Assembly: GCA_963837345.1 (NCBI GenBank)
Contig: CAWIMX010000001.1
Coordinates: 2,108,001-2,172,000, forward strand
Length of the DNA: 64,000 bases
Reading direction: 5' to 3'
Origin: CAWIMX01 sp963837345
GTDB lineage: Bacteria; Acidobacteriota; Vicinamibacteria; Vicinamibacterales; CAVVIG01
The notes under the pieces were generated by a model. The model did no database searches and was not told the DNA's origin. It worked only from the letters and a program-made list of their open reading frames with translations. The stretch's first letter is position 1; each line of letters opens with the position of its first letter. Below are positions 41,841 to 51,792 of the stretch, in pieces. The position numbers and the translations under genes were made by a program.

Positions 41841-42557
41841 ATGAAACTCAGGCATCTGCTCGTCGGCCTTGTCGCGCTCTCGTGGCTGTCGCTCGGGCCC
41901 GCCCCGATCGCGGCGCAAACACCCGCCGGCGCGGGCGGCAGGGCCGGCGGCCAGGCCGCCGGCGCGGCCGACCCCAACCGCTGGGAATCGACGATCAAGC
42001 AATTCGAAGACGACGACAGGGCGAATCCACCGCCCCGGAATGCCATCGTCTTCGTCGGCAGCTCCAGCATCGTCCGCTGGCATCTGGATGCGTCGTTTCC
42101 GGATCTGAAAACGATCAACCGCGGCTTCGGCGGGTCGGAGATGAAAGACGCGCTGCGCTACGTGGATCGCATCGTCATTCCCTACGCGCCGCGCATCGTG
42201 GTCGTGTACGCGGGCGACAACGACGTCGAAAACGGGACGGCGCCGAAGACGATATCGGATCAGTTCGCCGCGCTCGCCACGAAGGTCCACGCGGCGCTGC
42301 CGAACGCGAAGATCATTGCCGTTTCGATCAAGCCAAGCCTGCGGCGCGAGAAGTTCCAGGCGCAGATGAACGAGGCGAACGCGGGGATCAAGGCGTTCTG
42401 CGGCAAGAATGCCTATGCGACCTATCTCGACGTCGTGACGCCCATGCTCGACGCGGCGGGGAAGCCGAAGCCCGAGCTGTTCGTCGAGGATGGCCTGCAC
42501 ATGACGCCGGCCGGGTACGCGATCTGGGACGCCGCGATCCGTCCGCTCCTGAACTAG
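41841..42557 (+). CDS. Secreted SGNH/GDSL hydrolase
   Basis: 238 aa. Signal peptide MKLRHLLVGLVALSWLSLGP ending near IAAQ, then a Gly/Ala-rich spacer (residues 28-45). SGNH blocks: IVFVGSSSIVRW (block I Ser), NRGFGGSEM (block II Gly), VVYAGDNDVENG (block III Asn) and DGLHMTPAGYAIW (block V Asp and His). Hydrolyses esters or acetyl groups on sugars, outside the cytoplasm. The related group often acts on carbohydrate acetyls. Last gene of a rightward run; convergent with the kinase gene. Confidence 0.9.
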   Translation: MKLRHLLVGLVALSWLSLGPAPIAAQTPAGAGGRAGGQAAGAADPNRWESTIKQFEDDDRANPPPRNAIVFVGSSSIVRWHLDASFPDLKTINRGFGGSEMKDALRYVDRIVIPYAPRIVVVYAGDNDVENGTAPKTISDQFAALATKVHAALPNAKIIAVSIKPSLRREKFQAQMNEANAGIKAFCGKNAYATYLDVVTPMLDAAGKPKPELFVEDGLHMTPAGYAIWDAAIRPLLN

Positions 42558-42635
42558 ACGCCGCGGCGCCTGCCACCCGCTGATCGGGACGAGGGCGCTC
42601 GTCGTCACAAGGCGCGCTGACCCTCGCGGTCCAGT

Positions 42636-44599
42636 CTAGTGCGGCCTCTCGTCGCCGGGCACGGCGGGAGTGTGCGCGATGCCGGGGCGATCGAGCGCAT
42701 CGCGCACGTGCCGCAGCAGCTCATTGGCGGTGAAGGGCTTCTGCAGCAGCGTCGTCTGCGGATCGAGCACCGGACCGCGCTCCACGTCCGAGTACCCGGA
42801 CATGTAGCACGCCCGGGTCGTGGCCGGGAGCTGCAGTTTTCGGATCAACTCCGGTCCGGACATGCCAGGCATGACGACATCGGTGAGGACGAGATGCACC
42901 GGGCCGATGCTGGCGCCCAGGTCGAGGGCCTCAGCCGGCGAGCGGGCGGAGAAGACACGATAGCCGTGGCGTTCGAGGACGCGCGTCGCCAGACTCCGGA
43001 CGCCGTCCTCGTCTTCGACCACCAGGACGGTTTCCGACCCGAGATTGGTCGCCACGGCCGAGGCGAGGTCGGACGCGGTGGCACTGGGCTGCTCGTCGGT
43101 GGCCGGGAAGTACACCGTGAAGGTGGCGCCCTGCCCGGGTGCGCTGTGCACCCAAACGAAACCGCCCATTTGCTTCACGATGCCGTACACCGTGGCGAGC
43201 CCGAGGCCGGTGCCCTTGCCCAGGCGCTTGGTGGTGAAGAACGGCTCGAAGATCCGCGCGGCCGTTTCCGCGTCCATGCCATGGCCGGTGTCGGCCACCC
43301 GCAGCGCGACGTACGGGCCGGGCTTCATCGAGCTGTGCACCGCGGTGTCCGTTTCGACCTGCTCTTCTTCGGTGGCGATGAGCAGCCGTCCCCCCATGGG
43401 CATGGCATCGCGGGCATTCACCACGAGATTGACCAGAATCTGCTCGACCTGGGCCCGATCGACCTTGACGCGCCATCGCGTGGCCGAGAGGCGGAAGCCG
43501 ACATCGATATGTTCGGGTACGAGCGGCTTCAACATCCCCTCGAGGCCGCGCACGACGTCGTCCAGCCCGACGACTTCCGTGGTGAGACGCTGCCGCCGGC
43601 TGAATGCCAGGAGCTGAGCGATGAGCGCCTGCGACCGGGAGGCGGCCTTGCGGATTTCCTGGAGATCGGTCCAGATCGGTTTCGACGGGTCGATCTGCTC
43701 GAGAACCATTTCCGAGTAGCCGAGGATGGCCGTGAGCTGATTGTTGAAGTCGTGGGCGATGCCCCCGGCGAGCTGCCCGATCGCTTCCATCTTCTGGGCC
43801 TGTCTGAACTGGGCCTCCAGGCGCATCTGGTCGGTGACATCGATGCCGACCCCGATGGTACCCGCCGGCGCGCCCGTGGGATCCGTGAGCGGCGTGAACC
43901 ATACCTCCACCATCCGGTTGTTCACCTCGACGCGCTCGTGCACCGACTCGCCCTTGACGGCTCGCCGGGTGACTTCGATCACGGAATCGGGCTGGCCCGC
44001 GTACAGATTCTTCGAGCCGGCGGCCGACGAGCCGGTCGAGCTGGAGGCCCAGCGACTCGAGCAGACGCCCTTCGACCATCGTGACGCGTCCGATCGGGTC
44101 CAGCGCCCAGAGGCCGATGGGGGCGTTGGCCAGCACCGCCCGCTGGCGGGCCAGCACGTCCCGCAGCGCCCGCTCGGTCGTGAGGCGCGACGTGATGTCG
44201 CGCAGCGAGGTGAGGAACGCCGAGCGGCCGCGCCACTGAATCTCGCGTGAGCGAAGCTCGACGTAGCGCAGGGCATCGCCGTCGGGCAGCGCCAGCTCGA
44301 CGGGCTCGGTGCCCGAGGGCGTCCCGAAGTGAAAGCCGACGAGCTGATCCGTCCTGCCGGCGAACAGCGCGACGGCCGATGGGTTGGCGAAGCGAACGAC
44401 ACCGGATTCTGTCGATCACCAGCAGCCCGTCGACCGACTCTTCGACGAGCGTCTGGAACAGGCCCTCGTCCAGGGGCACCGGTGGCTCGGTCACGGCAGG
44501 CGTTGGTCGAGTGGAGGGCCGCACCAGACCCTGCACCGACGACCGAGGGGGGATGGGTTCACCAGATCGAGCACCCGGGGGGAACACGCCTGCCGGCAT
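42636..44599 (-). pseudogene. Hybrid PAS/histidine kinase/receiver gene with two frameshifts
   Basis: Three consecutive pieces of one kinase in different frames. Piece 1 (from ATG 44599): LFQTLVEESVDGLLVIDR. Piece 2 after a shift near 44411: ESGVVRFANPSAVALFAG to LANAPIGLWALDPIGRVTMV (two PAS domains). Piece 3 after a shift near 44020: NLYAGQPDSVIEVTRRAVKG, a third PAS segment, H-box GGIAHDFNNQLTAILGYSEM, N-box and G-box (ADTGHGMDAETAARIFEPFF; GTGLGLATVYGIV), then a receiver with LVLTDVVMPGMSG. The catalytic half (42636-44010) is intact and in frame. Either a gene disabled upstream, or consensus errors in a live gene. Confidence 0.78.
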
Positions 44600-44698
44600 C
44601 GTGCGCCGCGGCTCACAGGCCCGCGCCCGCACTATACAACAACCTTCAGGGCCCGCGTGCACGGTTTCGGCTGGTTCCGATCTCGCGACAGGGCCGGC

Positions 44699-45124
44699 TC
44701 AGCGCGTGGCCTTGAGCAGCAGCACCGGCACGTCGACGACGTGCCGGACCTTGTCGGCGGTGGCGCCGTAGAGGAGGTCCGACAGGAAGCGGTGCCCGTG
44801 GGTGGACATCGCAATGAGATCGACGTGCTGTTCCTCGGTGACGCGCACGAGCTCCCGGGCAGGATCGCCCATGGCGAGGAGGGTCTGGACGGTCAGGCCT
44901 TCGCCCGAGAGCTGCTGACGCAACTTCTCGAGATACTCGCGATCCGTCTTCATCTCCTCCGACTCTCGAAGCTGCAGCCGGTCGTAGTTGCGCGCCACCC
45001 ATCCGTCGGCGACGTGGACCAGGAGGAGCTCCGCGCCGGTGAGCTTGGCCAGGTCGGTGACGTGCCGCAGAATCGTCCGGTCGGCGTCGGAATTCTCGAC
45101 CGCGACGAGGATGCGTTTGTACAT
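44699..45124 (-). CDS. Universal stress protein (UspA family)
   Basis: 141 aa. USP fold: MYKRILVAVENSDADRTILR, ELLLVHVADGW, and the ATP-binding pattern near the C-terminus MSTHGHRFLSDLLYGATADKVRHVVDVPVLLLK, where the G-2x-G-9x-G loop is only partly matched (STHGH...LYGATADKV). The start overlaps the Nramp stop in TGATG, so it is translated after the transporter. Small cytoplasmic UspA proteins attached to transporters often tune them; here a Mn/Fe link is a reasonable guess. Confidence 0.9.
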   Translation of the reverse strand: MYKRILVAVENSDADRTILRHVTDLAKLTGAELLLVHVADGWVARNYDRLQLRESEEMKTDREYLEKLRQQLSGEGLTVQTLLAMGDPARELVRVTEEQHVDLIAMSTHGHRFLSDLLYGATADKVRHVVDVPVLLLKATR

Positions 45125-46458
45125 CAGAAGAACTCGACGGCCGTGAGCCACAGGAGCCAGACGTTCAGAACGCCGATGATCACCGCGATGGCCCACGCCA
45201 GGGCCTTCAGCCAGCCCGGGCTGACGAATTCGCCCATCTTGTGCCGGTCGCTCGTGAACGCCACGAGCGGGAAGACGGCAAAGGGGAGCTGGAGGCTGAG
45301 GACGACCTGGCTGAGGATCAGGAGCGGCCCGGTGCCGCGCTCCCCGTACAGCACGACAACGGCGATCGCCGGAATGATGGCGATGAGGCGCGTGATCATG
45401 CGGCGCAGCCAGGGGCGCAGGCGCAGGTTGATGAAGCCTTCCATCACGATCTGGCCCGCGAGCGTGCCGGTGAGCGTGGCGTTCTGTCCCGAGCAGAGCA
45501 GCGCGATTGCGAACAGCGCGCTGGCCATCGACGATCCCAAGAGCGGCGACAGCAGCTGATAGGCGTCGCCGATGTCTGCCACGTCTTCATAGCCGGTGCC
45601 ATGGAACGTGGCGGCAGCCATGATCAGGATCGCGGCGTTGATGAAGAGAGCGGACATCAGGGCCACCGACGAGTCGATGGTGGCGAACTTGATGGCTTCG
45701 CGCTTGCTCTCGAAGGTCTCCTTGTACTTGCGGGTCTGGACGATCGAGGAGTGCAGGTACAGATTGTGCGGCATCACCGTGGCGCCGAGAATGCTGATGG
45801 CGATGTACAGCATCGCCTGGTCGGTCAGGATCTCGGAATGCGGGATGAACCCCACGGCCACCTCGGCCAGGCCCGGCCTGGCAAACCACAGCTCGACCGC
45901 GAAGGACCCGGCAATCGCGATGATCAAGCCGACGACCAGCGTCTCGACGTAGCGGAAGCCGTGATGCTGGAGGTACAGCACGACGAGCACGTCGGCCGCG
46001 GTGAGGCACACGCCCCAGACGAGGGGCAGGCCGAAGAGGAGGTTCAGCGCGATGGCGGCGCCGATCACCTCAGCGAGGTCGCACGCGCCGATCGCGATTT
46101 CGCAGAGAATCCAGAGCACGTAGGTCGTGGTCTTCGAGTAGCTGTCGCGGCAGGCCTGGGCGAGATCCCGCCCCGACGCGATGCCCAGACGCGCGGCCAG
46201 CGCCTGAAGCAGGATCGCCATCAGGTTGGAGATCATGATCACGCTGAGCAGCGTGTAGCCGTACCGGGCCCCCCCGGCCAGGTCCGTGGCCCAGTTCCCG
46301 GGATCCATGTAGCCCACGGCGACGAGGTAGCCCGGGCCGGCGAACGCAAAGAGCTTGCGCCAGAACCCCGCGCCGTGGGGGACGGCGATGGTCCCGTGCA
46401 CTTCGGGAAGACTGCGTTCGCTTGGTGGCAGGCGCCACCCTTGAGTTCTGGAGGCCAT
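45124..46458 (-). CDS. mntH: Nramp-family Mn2+/Fe2+ transporter
   Basis: 444 aa, eleven membrane segments. Nramp metal-site motifs: YMDPGNWATDLAGG in TM1 (Asp, Asn) and GATVMPHNLYLHSSIVQTR in TM6 (Met, His). Imports Mn2+ or Fe2+ with protons across the inner membrane. The CxxxGQNATLTGTLAGQIVMEGF segment and C-terminal TMs are normal for the family. A perfect 16-bp palindrome 38 bases before the ATG is a likely metal-responsive operator (MntR/DtxR type, inferred). It is coupled to a UspA gene. Confidence 0.93.
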   Translation of the reverse strand: MASRTQGWRLPPSERSLPEVHGTIAVPHGAGFWRKLFAFAGPGYLVAVGYMDPGNWATDLAGGARYGYTLLSVIMISNLMAILLQALAARLGIASGRDLAQACRDSYSKTTTYVLWILCEIAIGACDLAEVIGAAIALNLLFGLPLVWGVCLTAADVLVVLYLQHHGFRYVETLVVGLIIAIAGSFAVELWFARPGLAEVAVGFIPHSEILTDQAMLYIAISILGATVMPHNLYLHSSIVQTRKYKETFESKREAIKFATIDSSVALMSALFINAAILIMAAATFHGTGYEDVADIGDAYQLLSPLLGSSMASALFAIALLCSGQNATLTGTLAGQIVMEGFINLRLRPWLRRMITRLIAIIPAIAVVVLYGERGTGPLLILSQVVLSLQLPFAVFPLVAFTSDRHKMGEFVSPGWLKALAWAIAVIIGVLNVWLLWLTAVEFF

Positions 46459-46495
46459 GGGTGTCGGCGTCGTCGCTCGGGCTATTCTAGCCTAA

Positions 46496-46511
46496 TTTTG
46501 ATTAATCAAAA
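46496..46511. promoter_or_regulatory. Perfect 16-bp palindrome upstream of mntH
   Basis: TTTTGATTAATCAAAA, AT-rich island in a GC-rich genome, 38-53 bases before the mntH start. Flanking TAGC (46488) and GCTA (46513) extend the symmetry loosely. Fits a DtxR/MntR or Fur-like site in size; no such regulator gene is in view. Confidence 0.6.
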
Positions 46512-46569
46512 CAGCTAATTTGGCGCATCGCCATTTCCAGAGATGTCAAATGGGATCAGTGGGTTATGG

Positions 46570-49296
46570 CTAGAGCCCGAAGCGGTGCCGCTTCAAGTAC
46601 AGGCCTTTTCGGGAGATGCCGAGCGATCGGGCGGCCGCCTCGAGATCGCCGCGATGGGTGCGGAGGGCAGCCTGAATCATGTCACGCTCGACCGTTTCGA
46701 GCGCCGGTTTGAGCGGTCCCGCCGGCACCGGCGGCGGGGACCCGGGAGGGGGAGGCGCCTGCTGGCGGACGATGCCCTCCCCCAGGTCGGCCGGCAGCAG
46801 GACCGAGTCGGAATCGGCGAGCGCGACCATGCGACGCACTTCGTTCTGCAGCTGTCGAATGTTGCCTGGCCAGCGGTAGAGCACGAGGTGCTCGAGGGTT
46901 TCGTCGGCGATTCGCACGTTGCGCTTCCGGGCGCGCCGGCAGGCGTGCTCGACGAACTGCTGCACGAGCGAGGGAATTTCTTCGCGGCGCTCGCGGAGTG
47001 GCGGAATGCGAAGGCGAATCACGTTGAGCCGGTAGAACAGATCCTCCCGGAAGCGGCCGTCCTCGACGGCCCGCTCGAGGTTGGCATTGGTGGCGGCGAT
47101 GACGCGGACGTCCACCACGAAGGGCTTCGACTCGCCCAGGGGGCAGATTTCGCCCGATTCGAGAAACCGGAGCAGCTTGGGCTGCAGGTCGGTTCCGAGT
47201 TCGGCGATCTCGTCGAGAAAGAGCGTTCCCGAGTCGGCGCTCCGGATCATGCCGGGGAAGTCGCGGTCGGCGCCCGTGAAGGCGCCGCGGCGGTGGCCGA
47301 ACAGCTGGCTGTCGAGCATGTCGCGCGGCACGGTGGAACAGTTGAAGGGAAGAAAGGTGCGGCCTGCGCGCGTGGAGTGCGCGTGGACCTGCCGCGCCAG
47401 CACTTCCTTCCCCGTTCCGCTCTCGCCGGTGATCAGAATGCAGAGATCGGCCATCCCGGCGCGTCTGGCGACGGCCATCAGCTCGGCCATCCGCCCCGAC
47501 GCAACGGCTTCGGCGCCCTCGTCGGACGGGCTGTCTCCGATCGGCCAGAGCGCCGCGTCGACTTCTTCGCGAAGGCGGGCCTTTTCGAGGCGCTGCAGGC
47601 TGTTGATGATGACGCCGAGGGCGCCGACGGTGGCGATCGCCTGGGGATCGGGCCGACAGTCGATGTGGAGGTCGAGGCGATGGCCGGCCGACTCGCCGAG
47701 CGGCAGCCGGAGCGTCGAGGAGGGCGACGCGCGCTGCGCCGATGCGGGGAGGCTGGCGATGTCTGTGGTTCTGCCCTCGGGGGTGGTGGCGACCAGGGCG
47801 GCGCGTGCGGCGCAGTCGGCCTGGATGAGCAGGTGGAGGAGCTCCTGGCCGGCGAGGTGGGGGCGTTCGGCAAAGAGCATGAGCGCGGCGACGCTCTGGA
47901 GGGCCGCCTGGACGGCCGGACCGTGGCCCTGCGGGTCGTTCGAACCAATCGGGGAGGGGGGCGCAGCGGGCGGAAGGGTGGCGGCCTGCCATTTGCGGTC
48001 GAGCTCGGCGATCGCCGGCGCGTTCCGAAGGCTCTGGCAGACGCGCCGGGCGCGTTCGAAGTGCGAGCGGCCCTCGTCGGTTCGGCCGATCGAGGCCAGC
48101 CATGAGGCAAGAAGCCCTTCGTAGTCCGAGTAGAGGTGGAAAGGGCTTTGGGCCAGGGGGAGGACATCGTTGTTGAACGATGTCAAGGCATCCCGTTCCC
48201 GGTTAAGGCGAACGTTTGCCTCGACGTGAGACAGTTGTGCTCTTTGCACGAGACCCCGATCGCCGGCCTGCGCGCCTCGTCGCGCAATTGTGGCGATAAG
48301 GTCAAGGGCCTCTGCCCACTCCTCTCGGAATGCAAGGAGATTGAGTCTTGTCAGCAAGGAATAGCGGTAGACATAGCGCAACTGATTTGATGGCGACTCG
48401 ACGTTCTGTGCTATTTCATCCAACAGCGCTTCGCAATCGTCCGCGCGGCCTTGAGCCAATCGAATCCTAGCGAGGTTATCAATCTCAGCGTCATGAGGAT
48501 CGCTAGCTGGAAATGTGACGTTCAGAGCCCGTTCCGAATACCTAAGCGCCTCATTGAAGTTGCCTAACATGAAGAACAAGTTACTGAGGTTCACCAGGCA
48601 CACGCGTTCGAGACCCGATGCGCCACACCCTTGAGCCAGTTGCAAAGCCCGAGTGCCATGCTCCAACGCTCGGTCCAGGTCTGAAATGCTTAGAGCCATT
48701 CCAAACAGGCACTGCTCTGCAATCGTTTCAAGCCACGCGTTGGGCGCAGTTGATAGCAACCGCCGACCTCTGTCCAAGTGCCGACGTGCTGAGCCGTGCT
48801 CGCCGCGCTTGGCCGCGCTCTGACCAACAAAGATATGAAGGGCGGCAGAAAGCGCTGGGTCCCCAAGTCTAAGCACATTGGCCCGCACATCAGTGAGAAG
48901 GGAAGACGCAGCGCCTGGCCCGGCGTGGTCTGCGACGATCATGAGTAAGTGCAGTTGAGCCCAGCACAGCCGCTCAAGCGCGCCACAGGATGTAGCTAGT
49001 TCAATTGAACGCTGGAGATGCGCAACTGAATCCTCAACCTTGCCTGACGCGAAGCAGATTCGACCCAGTACATACTCGCAGGTCGCGTGCTCGCCTCTCG
49101 TGAGCTCAGAGTCGCCCAAGAGCTTGGTGGCAAGGCCGTGAGCCCGCGAGTGGTCACCTGCACGCTCCAAGAGCTCGAGCTGCAACAATGTCGCCTCTCT
49201 AGATTCACCGGAGCGACGCTGCAATAGGTGCAGTGTGTGGAGTGCATTCCTGAACTGACCGAGGGTGTACTCTTCTCTAGCCTTGGCAACGGTCAT
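46570..49296 (-). CDS. Sigma-54-dependent activator with long TPR sensor
   Basis: 908 aa from ATG 49296. Residues 1-420 are helical TPR-like repeats (FRNALHTLHLLQRRSGESRE, YSERALNVTF and others), probably a protein-interaction sensor. A GAF-like region follows (about 440-600). The AAA+ core has GESGTGKEVLARQVHAH, FGHRRGAFTGADRD (GAFTGA loop), SGTLFLDEIAELG and YRWPGNIRQLQNEVRR. Fis HTH at the end (DLEAAARSLGISRKGLYLKRH). The TPR part is clearly less GC-rich than the AAA+ part, so the gene may be a recent fusion. Signal and target unknown; it faces an Nramp/UspA pair on one side and an HD-GYP gene on the other. Confidence 0.88.
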   Translation of the reverse strand: MTVAKAREEYTLGQFRNALHTLHLLQRRSGESREATLLQLELLERAGDHSRAHGLATKLLGDSELTRGEHATCEYVLGRICFASGKVEDSVAHLQRSIELATSCGALERLCWAQLHLLMIVADHAGPGAASSLLTDVRANVLRLGDPALSAALHIFVGQSAAKRGEHGSARRHLDRGRRLLSTAPNAWLETIAEQCLFGMALSISDLDRALEHGTRALQLAQGCGASGLERVCLVNLSNLFFMLGNFNEALRYSERALNVTFPASDPHDAEIDNLARIRLAQGRADDCEALLDEIAQNVESPSNQLRYVYRYSLLTRLNLLAFREEWAEALDLIATIARRGAQAGDRGLVQRAQLSHVEANVRLNRERDALTSFNNDVLPLAQSPFHLYSDYEGLLASWLASIGRTDEGRSHFERARRVCQSLRNAPAIAELDRKWQAATLPPAAPPSPIGSNDPQGHGPAVQAALQSVAALMLFAERPHLAGQELLHLLIQADCAARAALVATTPEGRTTDIASLPASAQRASPSSTLRLPLGESAGHRLDLHIDCRPDPQAIATVGALGVIINSLQRLEKARLREEVDAALWPIGDSPSDEGAEAVASGRMAELMAVARRAGMADLCILITGESGTGKEVLARQVHAHSTRAGRTFLPFNCSTVPRDMLDSQLFGHRRGAFTGADRDFPGMIRSADSGTLFLDEIAELGTDLQPKLLRFLESGEICPLGESKPFVVDVRVIAATNANLERAVEDGRFREDLFYRLNVIRLRIPPLRERREEIPSLVQQFVEHACRRARKRNVRIADETLEHLVLYRWPGNIRQLQNEVRRMVALADSDSVLLPADLGEGIVRQQAPPPPGSPPPVPAGPLKPALETVERDMIQAALRTHRGDLEAAARSLGISRKGLYLKRHRFGL

Positions 49297-49386
49297 GGCA
49301 GTTCGCAATATCCACCCTAACCGCACAGCGCGCGTGAGCTTGAGTGTCGTCGCAAGTTGGCACGGTAAAGCGCCCTGACATGCTGC

Positions 49387-51792
49387 CTAGTGAACGCGCG
49401 AAGAGCGCATCGCGATTTCTCGGCTCGCGGTGGCGATCGCTTCGTCCAACGATGTCCTGTGTCGACCCAAAGGAATCTCCCGCCACTGAATCTCGACCCT
49501 AAGTACTGTTCCGGCGCGCGTCGTCAGTGGCCGCTGTCGAAGGTTGGCCTGAATCTTGAATCCGACTTCTGCGGCGGTGAGGTCGTCAGCCTGCGAAAGG
49601 AATGCAATGAACTCGTCACCGCGATATCGAAACAGGATGTCTGCCGGTCGAAGGCTCAATCGCGCATATTTCGCAACGTGACGCAAGACTTCGTCGCCGA
49701 CAGAGTTGCCGTGCGTTTCATTGATCCGCGTGAATCCAACAATGTCTAGAAGCATCAACTTGGCTTCCTGATGGAAGGTTGAGCCCGGCATCCGGCCATT
49801 ATTGATAACAAGCTGGAGCTTTCGTAGAGTCGGCAAGCCGGTGAGTTCATCTTTGTCGGTGCTCGCGTCGATTTCGGCCGCACGGTGAAAAGTGTGGGCG
49901 GTTTGGCGCGCAACCGCTTCGAGCACACGACGGTGGTCGTCAGTGAACGAATCCGTCGCGCCAGAGTACAGGGTTAGGACGCCGACAAGTTGCTCGCTGG
50001 CAATAAGAGGGGTGCTCAAACAACTCTTGAGGCGAGGTGCGGAGCACCGCGCCATTTCGCCTAGATCCAATGATGGATCAGAGTTGACAATCGTCTGTCG
50101 ATTTGCCGCGACCCATCCACTTAGGCGCTGGCCAAGCGTTATCCGCAACCCTGTGAGTGATAGGCCTATATCGCCGGCTGTATGTTGCGCAACGAGCTCA
50201 TCGGTGCTTGGATCATACAAATAAATTACACAAATTGAAAATGGTACCAATCTTCGTAAGTGTTTGGCGATCACATCGCCAGTGTCAATGATGCTTGCCT
50301 GGCCGGCTAGCGATCCAGATAGTTCGTAAAGTGTCAACATTTCATCAGAGCTGGAAGCGATGTCATCAAATGCCGATGGAGTCGAGGCTCCGTTCCCTAC
50401 GGATGATTTCAATGAGTCCGTAATCTCGTTGAATGCGCTGGCGGCATCGACGGATTCGATGGTGTCTTCGACTAGCTCGTTGTGGGTGGCCGCAAACGTG
50501 TCGACGACCAGGGGGTCGTACATCGTTGCTCGCCGTTGAAAGAGGATCGCCATCGCCTCGTCGGCCGATAATCGGGGACGGTACGGCCGATCAGAAGTGA
50601 GCGCATCGTAGCAATCAACCACTGCGAGTATTCTCGCGCCAATTGGGATGTCAGTTCCCTTCAGTCCGCTTGGGTAGCCGGTACCGTCCCAGTTTTCGTG
50701 ATGATGGCGAACGATTGGGACGACCGGATACGGGAACTCGATTGCAGACAAGATATCAGCACCAACGGTCGCATGGAGCTTCATCTTCTCGAACTCCGCG
50801 GCGGAAAGCTTCCCGGGCTTGTTCAAGATGTATTCGGGCACAGCCAGCTTGCCCATGTCATGGAGCAGGGCTGCAGCTTCAATCGCTCTAATCAACCCTT
50901 CGTCCTTCACGCCAACATGACGAGCTAGGCCAACTGCATAACTCTGAACCCGACGAATGTGGCCGTGGGTGATCTGGTCTTTGGCATCGATCGCCATCGC
51001 CAAGGTTTCGATTGTTGAGAGGTAGAGCTTGTTGAGCTGTGCCAGATGAACGCCGGCGTCTTCGACGCGAGCCATCGCCGTCTTGAAAGTGAAGTACAAG
51101 ACGAGAAGAAGCGGCACGATGACGCCAAGATATCCAAGTCCGATCGAGCGAGTGTAGCCGGCGCCGAGTTCGCCTTTGACGACTAGGAGCACGGCCACAG
51201 ATGCGCCGCAGAAGTAGTTCAGAGAGAGCCATAGAAGGCTTTCGCGCCAGACCTTGAACGGCGAAACGCGCTTTTCAAGTGCGATGACGAATGCGATTAA
51301 CCAGCTGTTGAGCCAGAAGTACGTGAGAGCGAAGACAACTAGACCAGGCAGGATCCGGTCGAGTGTAGCCGGTTCGCGAATCAGGGGCTCAATGTTCGCC
51401 ACATAAAAGAAGAGTTGCGAAGAACACCATGCTGAGACCGCTGGAGCGGAGATGTTGAAAAGGATCCTGAACGGTTCACCACGCCGCTTGGCAATCCAGA
51501 AGGACATGACAAGCGCATCTAAGGCGACGATTAGGGTGCCGGCTGCGGGACCGTACAGTAGAACGGCGGTGAAGACGAATGTCTCGGAAATGGAAATCGA
51601 GACGTTCGATTGAGGTATGTGGACACTGGCGGAGCCGCTGACAAGTGTCAGCGCTGCCAGCAAGAACCATTCGTACCCGATCGGGTCAAGGTAGAAATGG
51701 CGAACCGAAAGCGCGACCACCGCGAACCCCACGGTGGTCACCGCACCGAGATACACTCTGCCCGCGCGTGACAGCCTCGGTGCTAAAGCCAT
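49387..51792 (-). CDS. Membrane HD-GYP/GAF/GGDEF cyclic-di-GMP protein
   Basis: 801 aa. Six to eight membrane segments occupy residues 10-245. HD-GYP domain (about 265-430): THGHIRRVQSYAVGLARHVG, the HD pair LLHDMGKLAVPEYIL and HHHENWDGTGYPSGLKG with the GYP motif, features of c-di-GMP phosphodiesterases. GAF domain (about 480-650), then a GGDEF domain (about 655-800) with signature loop YRGDEF (RGDEF, a variant of GGDEF known to be active). Both making and breaking c-di-GMP are possible; which wins is unknown. Base composition is about 48% GC in sampled lines, well below the contig. Confidence 0.9.
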   Translation of the reverse strand: MALAPRLSRAGRVYLGAVTTVGFAVVALSVRHFYLDPIGYEWFLLAALTLVSGSASVHIPQSNVSISISETFVFTAVLLYGPAAGTLIVALDALVMSFWIAKRRGEPFRILFNISAPAVSAWCSSQLFFYVANIEPLIREPATLDRILPGLVVFALTYFWLNSWLIAFVIALEKRVSPFKVWRESLLWLSLNYFCGASVAVLLVVKGELGAGYTRSIGLGYLGVIVPLLLVLYFTFKTAMARVEDAGVHLAQLNKLYLSTIETLAMAIDAKDQITHGHIRRVQSYAVGLARHVGVKDEGLIRAIEAAALLHDMGKLAVPEYILNKPGKLSAAEFEKMKLHATVGADILSAIEFPYPVVPIVRHHHENWDGTGYPSGLKGTDIPIGARILAVVDCYDALTSDRPYRPRLSADEAMAILFQRRATMYDPLVVDTFAATHNELVEDTIESVDAASAFNEITDSLKSSVGNGASTPSAFDDIASSSDEMLTLYELSGSLAGQASIIDTGDVIAKHLRRLVPFSICVIYLYDPSTDELVAQHTAGDIGLSLTGLRITLGQRLSGWVAANRQTIVNSDPSLDLGEMARCSAPRLKSCLSTPLIASEQLVGVLTLYSGATDSFTDDHRRVLEAVARQTAHTFHRAAEIDASTDKDELTGLPTLRKLQLVINNGRMPGSTFHQEAKLMLLDIVGFTRINETHGNSVGDEVLRHVAKYARLSLRPADILFRYRGDEFIAFLSQADDLTAAEVGFKIQANLRQRPLTTRAGTVLRVEIQWREIPLGRHRTSLDEAIATASREIAMRSSRVH

